Below are positions 42,391-53,808 of a stretch of 64,000 nucleotides of DNA, piece after piece. The stretch covers positions 186,001-250,000 of the forward strand of contig NZ_FTPQ01000001.1 of assembly GCF_900156435.1 (NCBI RefSeq). The letters run 5' to 3'. Origin of the DNA: Microbacterium sp. RU1D (GTDB taxonomy: Bacteria; Actinomycetota; Actinomycetes; Actinomycetales; Microbacteriaceae). The position numbers were made by a program, and so were the translations under genes. Each line of letters opens with the position of its first letter. The stretch's first letter is position 1. The notes below the pieces were generated by a model, which saw only the letters and a program-made list of their open reading frames with translations, did not search any database and was not told where the DNA came from.

Positions 42391-44009
42391 GCATCGCGCA
42401 CCGCGCACCGGCCGGTGCCGCAATCGCGGCCGCCGTCGTCGTGACGGTGGCCGCGTGCAGCCCCGCGCCCGAGCCCGATACGTCGGCGGAAGATGCCACC
42501 GTCGCCTCGGCGACGGCGTTCCTCGACGCCTACGTCGACGACGGGCGGGTCGTCCGCACCGATCAGGGCGGCGACACCGTGAGCGAGGGGCAGGCGTACG
42601 GCATGCTCCTGGCCGTGGCCGCCGACGACCCCTCGCGTTTCGACAGCATCTGGGACTGGACCACCGCGAATCTCCAGCGCGACGACCTCCTTCTGTCGTG
42701 GCAGTGGAAGGACGACGGCGTCGTCGACGAGCAACCCGCCTCGGATGCCGATCTGGATGCCGCGCGGGCCCTCGTCCTGGCCGGCGACGCCTTCGACCGC
42801 GACGACCTGCGTGAACAGGGGGTGGCGCTCGGCGCCGCGGTGCTCGACGAGATGACGGCCGAGACCTCGCTCGGGCGCATCCTGCTTCCGGGCCCGTGGG
42901 CCACGGCATCCCCCCACGCCTACAACCCGTCGTACGCCTCACCGGCCGCGTACGACATCCTCGAGCGGGCGTCGGGCGACTCCCGCTGGGCAGAGCTCGC
43001 CGAGGGCAGTCGCGCCGCGACCGCCGCGCTGCTAGATGCCAACGCCCTGCCCACTGACTGGGCCACCGTCGCCGCGGACGGATCCGTGGCGATCGCCGGC
43101 TCCGCCGGAGGCGGAGGGGAACCGGGGTACGGCTACGACGCGGCGCGGACGGCGATCCGTTTCGCGGAGTCCTGCGACCCCGCCGACCGCGCCCTGGCCG
43201 CGCGCATCTCCTCCGCGCTGCCGGAGGACGAGATCCTCGCCGCGGAACTCGACTCCGGAGCGGGGCCGCGCACCACCGACCAGCACCCCGTCGCCTACGC
43301 CGCTCGAGCAGCCGCGGACGCCGCGGACGGCCGGTCGGACGACGCCCGCGCCGACGTGGGGCGCATGGGCGACACCGCGGCATCCACGCCCACCTACTAC
43401 GGGTCCGCGTGGAACGCCCTGACCACGGCCATCCTCTCGAGCGACGTGCTGGGCGGCTGCCCGGCTCTCGCCGACGACGCCGACGCGGCGGCCGCGCGGA
43501 GCACGACCGCACCGGGAGTCGGCGCCGCGGCGGGGTTGCAGGACCCCGTCGCTCCCGCGTCCGCCAACACGGCGCCGCCGGTGCACATCTCCATCCCCGC
43601 CATCGGGGTGGACTCCGACCTCGTGGGCCTCGACCGGGGAGAGGACGGATGGATCCAGGCGCCCGCCGACTACGACGCCGTCGGCTGGTACGAGAAGGGC
43701 GTCCTGCCGGGCGAGGTGGGTCCGGCGGTGATCGCGGGCCACGTCGACTCCCCCACCGGGCCGGCGGCGTTCATCGACCTCCCCCGTCTCACCCCGGGGG
43801 ACACCGTGTCGATCGAGCGCGCCGACGGCTCGACGGCGGACTTCGTCGTCACCGGCCTGCAGACGGTGGAAAAGGACAGCTTCCCGACCGAGTCGATCTA
43901 CGCCCCCGCACCGACGCCGCAGTTGCGGCTCGTCACGTGCGCCGGCGCTTGGGATCCGGCGAGCGGCCACTACGTCGACAACCTCGTGGTGACGGCGGTC
44001 GCGGCCTGA
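42387..44009 (+). CDS. Lipoprotein fusing GH8 glycanase and class F-like sortase domains (540 aa)
   Basis: A single uninterrupted frame. A lipoprotein signal (VVVTVAAC, lipobox Cys24) is followed by a GH8 domain (about 38-360) with SEGQAYGMLLA (acid Glu67), SWQWKDDGVVDEQPASDADL, NPSYASPAAYDIL and GYGYDAAR (Asp251, base position). After a short Ala/Pro linker comes a sortase domain (about 400-540) with VHISIPAIGVDSDLVGLDRG, AGHVDSPTG (His452) and LRLVTC (Cys518). GH8 enzymes such as BcsZ trim beta-1,4-glucans made by GT2 synthases. No Arg follows Cys518, so the usual catalytic Arg is not where sortases have it. The GTG start overlaps the DUF4397 stop. Likely acts outside the membrane on the locus's polymer and anchored protein. 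Confidence 0.82.
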   Translation: MSIAHRAPAGAAIAAAVVVTVAACSPAPEPDTSAEDATVASATAFLDAYVDDGRVVRTDQGGDTVSEGQAYGMLLAVAADDPSRFDSIWDWTTANLQRDDLLLSWQWKDDGVVDEQPASDADLDAARALVLAGDAFDRDDLREQGVALGAAVLDEMTAETSLGRILLPGPWATASPHAYNPSYASPAAYDILERASGDSRWAELAEGSRAATAALLDANALPTDWATVAADGSVAIAGSAGGGGEPGYGYDAARTAIRFAESCDPADRALAARISSALPEDEILAAELDSGAGPRTTDQHPVAYAARAAADAADGRSDDARADVGRMGDTAASTPTYYGSAWNALTTAILSSDVLGGCPALADDADAAAARSTTAPGVGAAAGLQDPVAPASANTAPPVHISIPAIGVDSDLVGLDRGEDGWIQAPADYDAVGWYEKGVLPGEVGPAVIAGHVDSPTGPAAFIDLPRLTPGDTVSIERADGSTADFVVTGLQTVEKDSFPTESIYAPAPTPQLRLVTCAGAWDPASGHYVDNLVVTAVAA

Positions 44010-44034
44010 CGAGCGCGCCCCGCAGCGGGCGGTG

Positions 44035-45375
44035 TCAGCCGACCGGCGTCGCCTCGGCGGCCGCCTCGTCCTCTTCGGTCGCGACGAGCTGCCCGCACGC
44101 CCCGTCGATCTCCTTGCCGCGGGTGTCGCGCAGGGTCGTCGGGATTCCGGCGTCGTTGAGGCGCCGCACGAACTCGTTCTGCACGGGGATCTCGGATGCC
44201 GTCCAGATCGACCCCGGGGTCGGGTTCAGCGGGATCGGGTTCACGTGGACCCAGCCGCGACCGCGGGCGTTGAGCTTGTCGGCCAGCAGATCGGCGCGCC
44301 AGGCATGGTCGTTCATGTCCTTGATGAGTGCGTACTCGATCGAGACGCGGCGACCGGTCTTGTCGAAGTAGGCGCGGGCGGCATCCAGGGCCTCGTCGAC
44401 CTTCCAGCGGGAGTTCACCGGGATGAGCTCGTCGCGGAGGCCGTCGTCGGGCGCGTGCAGCGACAGGGCGAAGGTGACGGGGATGTCCTCGTCGGCGAGC
44501 TTCTTGATCGCCGGGACCAGACCGACGGTCGACACCGTGATGCCGCGGGCGCTCATGCCCAGCCCGTGCTCCTTGTCGACCATCACGCGCACGGCCTGCA
44601 TGACGCGGGCGTAGTTGGCGAGCGGCTCGCCCATGCCCATGAACACGATGTTCGAGACGCGGTCGAGGGAGTGGTCGGAGCTCTTCTTGCCGCCGAGTCC
44701 GCCGGCGGCGATGAGGGCGTTGGCGCGCACGATCTGCTCGATGATCTCGGCCGCCGACATGTTGCGCGTGAGTCCCGCCTGACCGGTGGCGCAGAACGGG
44801 CAGTTCATGCCGCAGCCGGCCTGGCTCGACACGCACAGCGTGATGCGGCCGGGGTAGCGCATGAGCACGGACTCCACGAGGGCGCCGTCGTGCAGCTTCC
44901 ACAGGAACTTGATGGTGTCGCCGCGGTCGGTCTCCAGGCGCCGCACCTCGGTGAGCAGCGGAGGCAGCATGCCGGCGACGAGCTCTTCGCGACCGGATGC
45001 CGGCAGGTCGGTCATCGCGGCCGGGTCGGACGTGTAGTGCGTGAAGTAGTGCTTCTCGAGCTGCTTCGCGCGGAAGCCGGGCAGGCCGAGCTCCTTCACC
45101 TTGGCCACGCGCTCGTCGACGGTCAGGTCGGCGAGGTGCACCGGTGGCTTGCCGCGCTTGGGGCTCGCGAACTGCAGCAGCGGACGACCCGTGTCGTCTT
45201 TGGCCTGCTGCCATCCTTCGGTCGCGGGGCGCACCTGGCGTGCCGGAGCGGTCCGCGGCTTCGTCTCGCGTATGCCGGTGTTCTTCGGCGCCGTTTCGCG
45301 GATGCCGGTGTCGGCCGGCGCCCCCGCGGGGCGCACCGGCGGCGTGGTCGTGCGCACGGGGGGCTGGTCGGTCAT
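44035..45375 (-). CDS. rlmN: 23S rRNA/tRNA (adenine-C2)-methyltransferase RlmN
   Basis: Radical-SAM enzyme that methylates A2503 of 23S rRNA and A37 of some tRNAs. The cluster Cys residues are C188, C192 and C195 in [11 protein letters not shown]; the resolving Cys is in [20 protein letters not shown] and STVGLVP are family blocks. At 446 aa it is longer than usual: about 70 N-terminal residues are Pro/Thr/Arg-rich and contain TGIRETAPK and TGIRETKPR in tandem, and the last 15 are acidic. TACCCT lies 7 bases before the ATG, consistent with a leaderless message. Confidence 0.95.
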   Translation of the reverse strand: MTDQPPVRTTTPPVRPAGAPADTGIRETAPKNTGIRETKPRTAPARQVRPATEGWQQAKDDTGRPLLQFASPKRGKPPVHLADLTVDERVAKVKELGLPGFRAKQLEKHYFTHYTSDPAAMTDLPASGREELVAGMLPPLLTEVRRLETDRGDTIKFLWKLHDGALVESVLMRYPGRITLCVSSQAGCGMNCPFCATGQAGLTRNMSAAEIIEQIVRANALIAAGGLGGKKSSDHSLDRVSNIVFMGMGEPLANYARVMQAVRVMVDKEHGLGMSARGITVSTVGLVPAIKKLADEDIPVTFALSLHAPDDGLRDELIPVNSRWKVDEALDAARAYFDKTGRRVSIEYALIKDMNDHAWRADLLADKLNARGRGWVHVNPIPLNPTPGSIWTASEIPVQNEFVRRLNDAGIPTTLRDTRGKEIDGACGQLVATEEDEAAAEATPVG

Positions 45376-45426
45376 GGTTTCCAGGGTACCGGGGCGCGCC
45401 TGCGTCGCGGCTGGACGGCCTCCGCC

Positions 45427-45488
45427 GCGTGAGGGGTCAGGAACTGTCGCCTGGCGAGGCCGTAGGCGACAGTTTGTGACCCCTCACA
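45427..45488. repeat. Long inverted repeat, family 1 copy d
   Basis: gcgtgaggggtcaggaactg (45427) and agtttgtgacccctcaca (to 45488) form the outer stem with gtcgcct/aggcgac inside. It lies between the 3' end of the bgl/pts operon (45511) and rlmN and may end the operon's transcript. Confidence 0.85.
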
Positions 45489-45510
45489 CGAGCGAGAGAC
45501 GCGATCGGAG

Positions 45511-45777
45511 TCAGGCGGCGTCGAGGTCCTGCTCGAGCAGGGCCTGGAGCTCGTCGGCGACGCGGTCGGCCTCGGGTCCGTCGACCTCGAGGGCGACCTC
45601 GTCGCCCGTCTTCACGCCCAGCTGCAGGAGGGCCAGCACGCTGCGGGCGTCGACGGAGGCGTCGCCCGCCGACAGGGTGACCGCGTGCTTCGACGCGGCC
45701 GCGGCCTTGGCGAGGGTGGCGGCGGGGCGGGAGTGCAGGCCGGAGGAGGAGCCGAAGACGGCGGTGCGCTGTGCCAT
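45511..45777 (-). CDS. ptsH: PTS phosphocarrier protein HPr
   Basis: 88-aa HPr that passes phosphate from enzyme I to the sugar-specific PTS proteins. His15 in SSGLHSRPAA is the phosphorylated residue, and Ser46 in DARSVLALLQLG occupies the regulatory position of Firmicute HPr. Last gene of the beta-glucoside operon, 17 bases after the antiterminator gene. A G-rich ribosome-binding site (gaaagg) precedes the ATG. No enzyme I gene is in the window. Confidence 0.94.
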   Translation of the reverse strand: MAQRTAVFGSSSGLHSRPAATLAKAAAASKHAVTLSAGDASVDARSVLALLQLGVKTGDEVALEVDGPEADRVADELQALLEQDLDAA

Positions 45778-45794
45778 GGGGGACCTTTCGGGGT

Positions 45795-46625
45795 TCAGCT
45801 CGACTGTGCGCGAGCGATGTGGAGGGCGAGGTAGCCGACCTCCTCGTCGGAGATCGCGACCTGGTGCTCGCGGAGCACGAACGCGCGGACGCGCTCGGCC
45901 GTGGCGACCGCGCGCGGGTGCTTGGCCGTCATGGTCGCGAACAGCAGGTCGTCGTCCTGCGCCGCGAGCCGGTCGGAGAACAGGCGCTCGGCGAAGAACT
46001 GCAGGTGCGTGAGGAATCGGCGGGTGTGCAGGTCGTCGGCATCCAGGGCCACTCCCCCGGAGTGCGTCACGATCGTGGTGATGTCGGAGATGAGCCCGAC
46101 CACCCGCATGGAATCGACGGCGGGCCGCCCCACCTCGGAGTTGACGAGGTGGAACGCGATGTTGGCCGCCTCCTCGTCGGGCAGCGCCGCGCCCGTGCGC
46201 TCGCGCAGCAGCGCGAGGGCGCGCAGACCCACCTCGTGCTCCATCGGGTAGACCGTGCGCACCTCCCAGGCGAGGCGGTTCGTCACCCGCAGCCCCCGAC
46301 GCAACCGTTCCACCGCGAAGTGCAGGTGATCGGTGAGCGTCAGGTAGATGTGCGGATCGAGCTGGATGCCGCTGGCCTCGGCATCCATCACGATCGCCCT
46401 CGTGACCTCGACGAATTCCCCCGGGATCTGCGCGAGCAGCTCGACGAGGTTGCGCTGGTCGGCGTCGTCGAGCGCGACGAACACCCGGTCGGTGTCCTCG
46501 GGCGCGACGGTGGCGCCCGGCTTGGCACCGAATCCGATGCCCTTGCCGAGCAGGACGCGCTCCACGCCGCGCTCGTCCTCGACGAGCACGACGCTGGAGT
46601 TCAGCACCTTCTTGATGATCTGCAT
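45795..46625 (-). CDS. licT: BglG/LicT-family transcription antiterminator
   Basis: 276-aa RNA-binding antiterminator. The N-terminal CAT domain MQIIKKVLNSSVVLVEDERG (1-55) binds the RAT RNA. Two PRD domains follow with phosphorylatable His residues (LTDHLHFAVERLRRGL and ANIAFHLVN in PRD1; the GYLALHIARAQ end of PRD2). Without substrate the PTS phosphorylates a PRD and the protein is inactive; with beta-glucoside it binds its RAT site at 50106-50136 and prevents termination there. The start at 46625 gives the standard CAT N terminus; the 46670 frame does not. Confidence 0.93.
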   Translation of the reverse strand: MQIIKKVLNSSVVLVEDERGVERVLLGKGIGFGAKPGATVAPEDTDRVFVALDDADQRNLVELLAQIPGEFVEVTRAIVMDAEASGIQLDPHIYLTLTDHLHFAVERLRRGLRVTNRLAWEVRTVYPMEHEVGLRALALLRERTGAALPDEEAANIAFHLVNSEVGRPAVDSMRVVGLISDITTIVTHSGGVALDADDLHTRRFLTHLQFFAERLFSDRLAAQDDDLLFATMTAKHPRAVATAERVRAFVLREHQVAISDEEVGYLALHIARAQSS

Positions 46626-46666
46626 GGGTGTCTCCGTCGACCCCGGGGGATGCGCCGAGGTGGCGA

Positions 46667-50003
<3,337 letters not shown>

Positions 50004-50067
50004 CGAAGTCCTTCCTTGGTTCGAAGGACACGTGCCGCGACGTCGACTCCGAGGCCGCCCGGGCAAC

Positions 50068-50111
50068 AAAAAAGGACCCGAAGGCGGTGCTCGCGCACTG
50101 CGTTCGGATCC
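50068..50111 (-). terminator. Leader terminator controlled by antitermination
   Basis: Read on the minus strand, ggatccgaa pairs with ttcgggtcc and is followed by a run of six T, a classic intrinsic terminator in the leader of the bgl operon, 65 bases ahead of the bglF start. Its 5' arm overlaps the RAT at 50106-50136, so the two structures exclude each other. It is the only clear T-run terminator in the window. Confidence 0.88.
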
Positions 50112-50136
50112 TGCCTGCATGACCAGTCACATGTCC
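50106..50136 (-). promoter_or_regulatory. Ribonucleic antiterminator (RAT) for LicT/BglG protein
   Basis: On the minus strand the leader reads GGACATGTGACTG, GTCAT, GCAGGCAGGATCC, which fits the BglG-family RAT layout (GGA..TGT.ACTG loop GCAGGCA..ACC-like). The last six bases are also the first arm of the terminator. Binding by the product of 45795-46625 should allow read-through into the operon. Confidence 0.82.
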
Positions 50137-50314
50137 ACCGGTGACTGTACACGACGTTCGGCGGATGCCGAACCGCCCGGCGCCCCGCCTCCGCGGAACG
50201 CGATACGGTGACGAAGGCGGCGCCCCCGCGCGGGCGCACCCCTGACGCATCTCTTCCCTCGATCGGATCGGCCCCGCCCGCACGAGACGCGGCCGGTCCC
50301 CCTCTGGAGCGCAC

Positions 50315-51157
50315 ATGACCCGCATCGCCTTCCTCGACGTCGACGGCACGATCCTGGAGCACGGCTCCGTCATCGCCCCCTCGACCGTGAGCGCCGTGCG
50401 CCGGGCGCGCGAGAACGGGCACCTCGTGTGGCTCTGCACGGGTCGATCGGCGGGCGACATCCACCCCGACGTCCTCGCCATCGGCTTCGACGGGGCCATC
50501 ACGAACGGCGGCGCCTACGCCACCCTGGACGACGACCTCGTCGTCGACCGCCCCCTGCCCCGCGCCGACGTCGAGACGCTCGAGGCGTACTTCGAGGCCC
50601 ACGGCATCCACTACTTCCTTCAGACCCACGGCGGCGTATATGCCAGCGAGGGCATGGGCCCCGTCATGACGGAGTACCGGCGGGAACGGCACGAGCGCCG
50701 GACCGCCGAGCTGGCGGCTCAGGGCCTGCCGCCCGAGCAGCCGCTGTGGCGCGAGCCGCGTCCGGTGTCGGAGGTCGACCGCGACGCGGTCGCCAAGGCC
50801 GTCTTCGTCAGCCCCTCGACCGACACCATCGTCCACGCGTCCGCCGCCCTCGGCGACGGGTTCCACGTCATCCCGGGGTCCATCCCGCTGCCCGGGGGCT
50901 CGAACGGCGAGATCGGTCAGTCCGGCGTGACGAAGGGCTCGGCGATCAGCGAGGTGCTCGCGCACCTCGACCTCTCCGCCGCGGATGCCATCGGCATCGG
51001 CGACAGCTGGAACGACGTCGAGATGTTCGAGGTCGTCGGCACCCCCGTCGCGATGGGAAACGCCGTCCCCGAGCTGCAGCACCTCGCCGGCCGGGTCACC
51101 ACGTCCGTGCTCGACGACGGCGTGCACAACGCCTTCGCGGAGCTGGGCCTGATCTGA
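50315..51157 (+). CDS. HAD-superfamily Cof-type phosphatase
   Basis: 280-aa HAD-IIB phosphatase: motif I FLDVDGTIL, motif II CTGRS, motif III Lys in GVTKGSAISEVL, motif IV GIGDSWNDVEMF. The C2-type cap occupies about residues 80-185. Members dephosphorylate sugar phosphates or other small metabolites. It is divergent from the bgl operon; a link to sugar-phosphate detoxification is possible but unproven. A ggag ribosome-binding site precedes the ATG. Confidence 0.9.
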   Translation: MTRIAFLDVDGTILEHGSVIAPSTVSAVRRARENGHLVWLCTGRSAGDIHPDVLAIGFDGAITNGGAYATLDDDLVVDRPLPRADVETLEAYFEAHGIHYFLQTHGGVYASEGMGPVMTEYRRERHERRTAELAAQGLPPEQPLWREPRPVSEVDRDAVAKAVFVSPSTDTIVHASAALGDGFHVIPGSIPLPGGSNGEIGQSGVTKGSAISEVLAHLDLSAADAIGIGDSWNDVEMFEVVGTPVAMGNAVPELQHLAGRVTTSVLDDGVHNAFAELGLI

Positions 51158-51169
51158 ACCCCCGGCCCC

Positions 51170-51369
51170 CGGACCCCCGGCACCCGGCACCCGGCACCCG
51201 GCACCGATAAACTCTGATCCTTCCGAGACACGCGGCTGCATGACGTGTCTCGGCAGGATCGGCGTTTATCGAGGCGCGAGGGCACGTCACCGCCGGCCGG
51301 CCCGTCCGTTCCGCGAGGCGCGAGGGCGCGTCACCGCCGGCCGGCCCGCCCGTTCCGCGAGGCGCGAGG
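51170..51369. repeat. Composite repeat region: heptamers, inverted repeat, 44-bp direct repeats
   Basis: Three elements follow one another between convergent 3' ends: about four copies of ggcaccc (51180-51205); an inverted repeat with 28-base arms (51205-51232 and 51244-51271, outer ends cgataaac and gtttatcg, about 25 of 28 paired); and a 44-bp direct repeat starting cgaggcgcgagg at 51270, 51314 and (partial) 51358. Confidence 0.8.
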
Positions 51370-51397
51370 CGGGCGTCAGGGCGGCGCGGCGCCCGCG

Positions 51398-52228
51398 TCA
51401 GTCCAGGAAGATGTCCGGGTACATCGCCTCGTCCGGCGTGCCCGGCACGGCGGCGTACCCGGAGAAGTCCGTCACCCCGGCGGCCTCGAGCACGTCCTCG
51501 ACGATCAACGTCCGCCCGGTCAGCTCGCCCGCCGGCGCGCACAGCACCTCGTACGCGGCATCCGCGTAGATCTCGGGCGTGCGCGAGACGGCCATGAGCC
51601 GATCGCCGCCGATGACGTTCTGCACCGCTGCGGTCGCGATCGTCGTGCGCGGCCAGAGGGTGTTCGCCGCGATCCCCTCGCCGCGGAACTCCTCGGCCAG
51701 CCCCAGCGTCGCCATCGTCATGCCGAACTTGGCGAGGCTGTACCCGGTGTGCGCGCCCAGCCACTTCGGCGTGACGTTCAGCGGCGGCGAGAGCGAGAGG
51801 ATGTGCGGGTTCTCGGCATCCTTCAGTTGCGGCACCGCCGCGCGCGAGAGCAGGAACGTGCCGCGCACGTTGACGTCTTGCATGAGGTCGTACTTCTTCG
51901 TCGACAGCTCGAGCGACCCGGACAGGTCGATGACACTGGCGTTGTTGACGACGATGTCGACGCCGCCGAACTCACCGACCGTGCGCATGACGGCCTCGGT
52001 GATGGATGCCTCGTCGCGCACATCGCCGACGATGGGCAGCGCCCGACCGCCCGCCGCGCGGATTGCCTCGGCCGCGGTGTGGACCGTTCCCTCGAGCTTG
52101 GGATGCGGGGTGTCGGTCTTGGCGAGCATCGCGATGTTCGCGCCGTCGCGCGCCGCGCGCAGCGCGATGGCGAGGCCGATGCCGCGGCTGCCGCCCGACA
52201 TGAGGACGGTCTTTCCCTGAAGCGTCAT
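51398..52228 (-). CDS. Short-chain dehydrogenase/reductase (HSDL2-like)
   Basis: 276-aa SDR. NAD(P) motif MSGGSRGIGLAIA, the NNAS region VVNNASVIDLSGSLE and the catalytic Tyr and Lys in HTGYSLAKFGMTMATLG are present. The long N-terminal loop and AKTDTPHPKLEGTVHTAAEA match the hydroxysteroid-dehydrogenase-like-2 branch. Third gene of a three-gene operon linked by 4-bp overlaps (53762 to 51398), probably for breakdown of a branched or cyclic acyl-CoA. Confidence 0.88.
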   Translation of the reverse strand: MTLQGKTVLMSGGSRGIGLAIALRAARDGANIAMLAKTDTPHPKLEGTVHTAAEAIRAAGGRALPIVGDVRDEASITEAVMRTVGEFGGVDIVVNNASVIDLSGSLELSTKKYDLMQDVNVRGTFLLSRAAVPQLKDAENPHILSLSPPLNVTPKWLGAHTGYSLAKFGMTMATLGLAEEFRGEGIAANTLWPRTTIATAAVQNVIGGDRLMAVSRTPEIYADAAYEVLCAPAGELTGRTLIVEDVLEAAGVTDFSGYAAVPGTPDEAMYPDIFLD

Positions 52229-53004
52229 GAGCGCGGTCCTTTCGCGGAGGCGGCGGCGAACGCCTGGACGCGCGCCCTCGCCTCGGGGGTGTCGAACGCG
52301 GCGCCGATGGTGGCGGCCTCGTCGTCGAGGTTCTCGGCGAACGCACGCCCCGCGCCGACGCGCACGAGACGCGTGGCCTGTCCGAAGGCGGCTGTCGCGC
52401 CGTCGAGCCAGAAACGGGCGATCTCGTCGACCCGCGCCGAGAGCTCGGCGGATGCCACGACCTCGGCGACGAGGCCCCAGTCCCGGGCTTCGGCCGCGGA
52501 CAGCATCCGGTCCTGCAGCAGCAGCTGCAGCGCGCGCCGCTGCCCGATCGCCGCGGGCAGCAGCGTCGAGACGCCGAGGTCGGGGGTCAGGCCGATGTCG
52601 GCGTAGCGGCTGACGAAGCGCGCGTTCTCGCTCGCCACGACGTAGTCGGCGGTGAGCATGAGGCCGAGGCCCCCGCCCGCAACGGCGCCTTGCACGGCCG
52701 CGACCATCGGCAGCGGCGCCTCGGCGAAGGTGCGGATGCCGTCGTGGATCGCGCGGGCCGTCTCCGTCACCTCGGCGCCGGTGGATCCGCTCGTCGACAT
52801 CGCGACCACGTCGCCGCCGGCGCAGAACGCGGGGCCGTTGGCATCCAGGATCACCGCTCCCACCGAGGAGTCGGAAGTGACCTCGTGCGCCACATCGCGC
52901 CAGCGGCGGGCCATGGGGAAGTCCATCGCGTTCAGCGACGCGGGGCGGTCGAAGGTGACGCGCGCGAGCCCGCCCTCGACGTGCAGCAGGATGCCGTCGG
53001 TCAT
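52225..53004 (-). CDS. Enoyl-CoA hydratase/isomerase family protein
   Basis: 259-aa crotonase-fold protein. The oxyanion-hole pattern FCAGGDVVAM is normal, but the position of the first catalytic Glu reads GGGLGLMLTADYV instead of GGGCELAL, and the second region reads ADIGLTPDLG. This suggests an isomerase or another crotonase activity rather than a hydratase. The start at 53004 overlaps the upstream SDR stop. Middle gene of the operon. Confidence 0.88.
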   Translation of the reverse strand: MTDGILLHVEGGLARVTFDRPASLNAMDFPMARRWRDVAHEVTSDSSVGAVILDANGPAFCAGGDVVAMSTSGSTGAEVTETARAIHDGIRTFAEAPLPMVAAVQGAVAGGGLGLMLTADYVVASENARFVSRYADIGLTPDLGVSTLLPAAIGQRRALQLLLQDRMLSAAEARDWGLVAEVVASAELSARVDEIARFWLDGATAAFGQATRLVRVGAGRAFAENLDDEAATIGAAFDTPEARARVQAFAAASAKGPRS

Positions 53005-53762
53005 TTCGGCGCCATCCGGATCGCTCCGTCGAGACGGATGGTCTCGCCGTTCAGGTAGCCGTTGTCGACGATCGCGAGCACGAGGCGCGCGTACTCGTCG
53101 GGGGCGCCCAGGCGCGAGGGGTAGGGCACCTGCTGGCCGAGCGAGTCCTGCGCCGCCTGCGGCAGGCCCTTCAGCATCGGCGTCTCCATGATGCCCGGCG
53201 CGATGGTGCACACCCGGATGCCGTGGCGCGCGAGCTCGCGCGCGATCGGCAGTGTCATCGCGTGCACGCCGCCCTTGCTCGCGGAGTAGGCGGGCTGGCC
53301 GATCTGCCCGTCGAACGCGGCGACGCTCGCGGTGTTGACGATGACGCCGCGGTCGCCGCCGTCGGTCGCATCGGTCTTCGCCATCACGGCGGAAGCCTGG
53401 GCGATGACGTTGTAGGTGCCGAGGAGGTTGACGCGGATGACGCGCTCGAAGTCGGCGAGCGGCGAGGGCGCACCGTCGCGGTCGAGCACCTTCGCGGGCG
53501 GTGCGATCCCGGCGCAGTTCACCACCACGCGGAGCGGGCCGGCCTCGGCGGCGCGGGCGGCTGCGGCGGCGACCTGGTCCGCGTCGGTCACGTCGGCGGC
53601 GGCGAACGATCCGCCGAGGTCCGCTGCGACTGCCTCACCCGGGGACGAGGGCAGATCCACGACGGTGACGTGCGCGCCGGCCTCCGCGAGGCGGCGGGCG
53701 GTGGCCAGACCCAAGCCCGAGGCACCACCCGTGATCAGGGCGGAGGCTCCTGCGATATCCAT
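53001..53762 (-). CDS. SDR 3-hydroxyacyl-CoA dehydrogenase-like (HSD10 type)
   Basis: 253-aa [23 protein letters not shown] gives the cofactor site, VVDLPSS marks NAD preference, and the catalytic Tyr/Lys are in [18 protein letters not shown]-type [14 protein letters not shown] and [20 protein letters not shown] match 3-hydroxyacyl-CoA dehydrogenase type 2. First gene of the operon, with gaaggag before its ATG. With the crotonase and second SDR it forms a short acyl-CoA module. Confidence 0.9.
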   Translation of the reverse strand: MDIAGASALITGGASGLGLATARRLAEAGAHVTVVDLPSSPGEAVAADLGGSFAAADVTDADQVAAAAARAAEAGPLRVVVNCAGIAPPAKVLDRDGAPSPLADFERVIRVNLLGTYNVIAQASAVMAKTDATDGGDRGVIVNTASVAAFDGQIGQPAYSASKGGVHAMTLPIARELARHGIRVCTIAPGIMETPMLKGLPQAAQDSLGQQVPYPSRLGAPDEYARLVLAIVDNGYLNGETIRLDGAIRMAPK

Positions 53763-53808
53763 GCGTTCTCCTTCGAAAGCTGAAACCCGGTCCCACCCTA
53801 GCCGAGAC

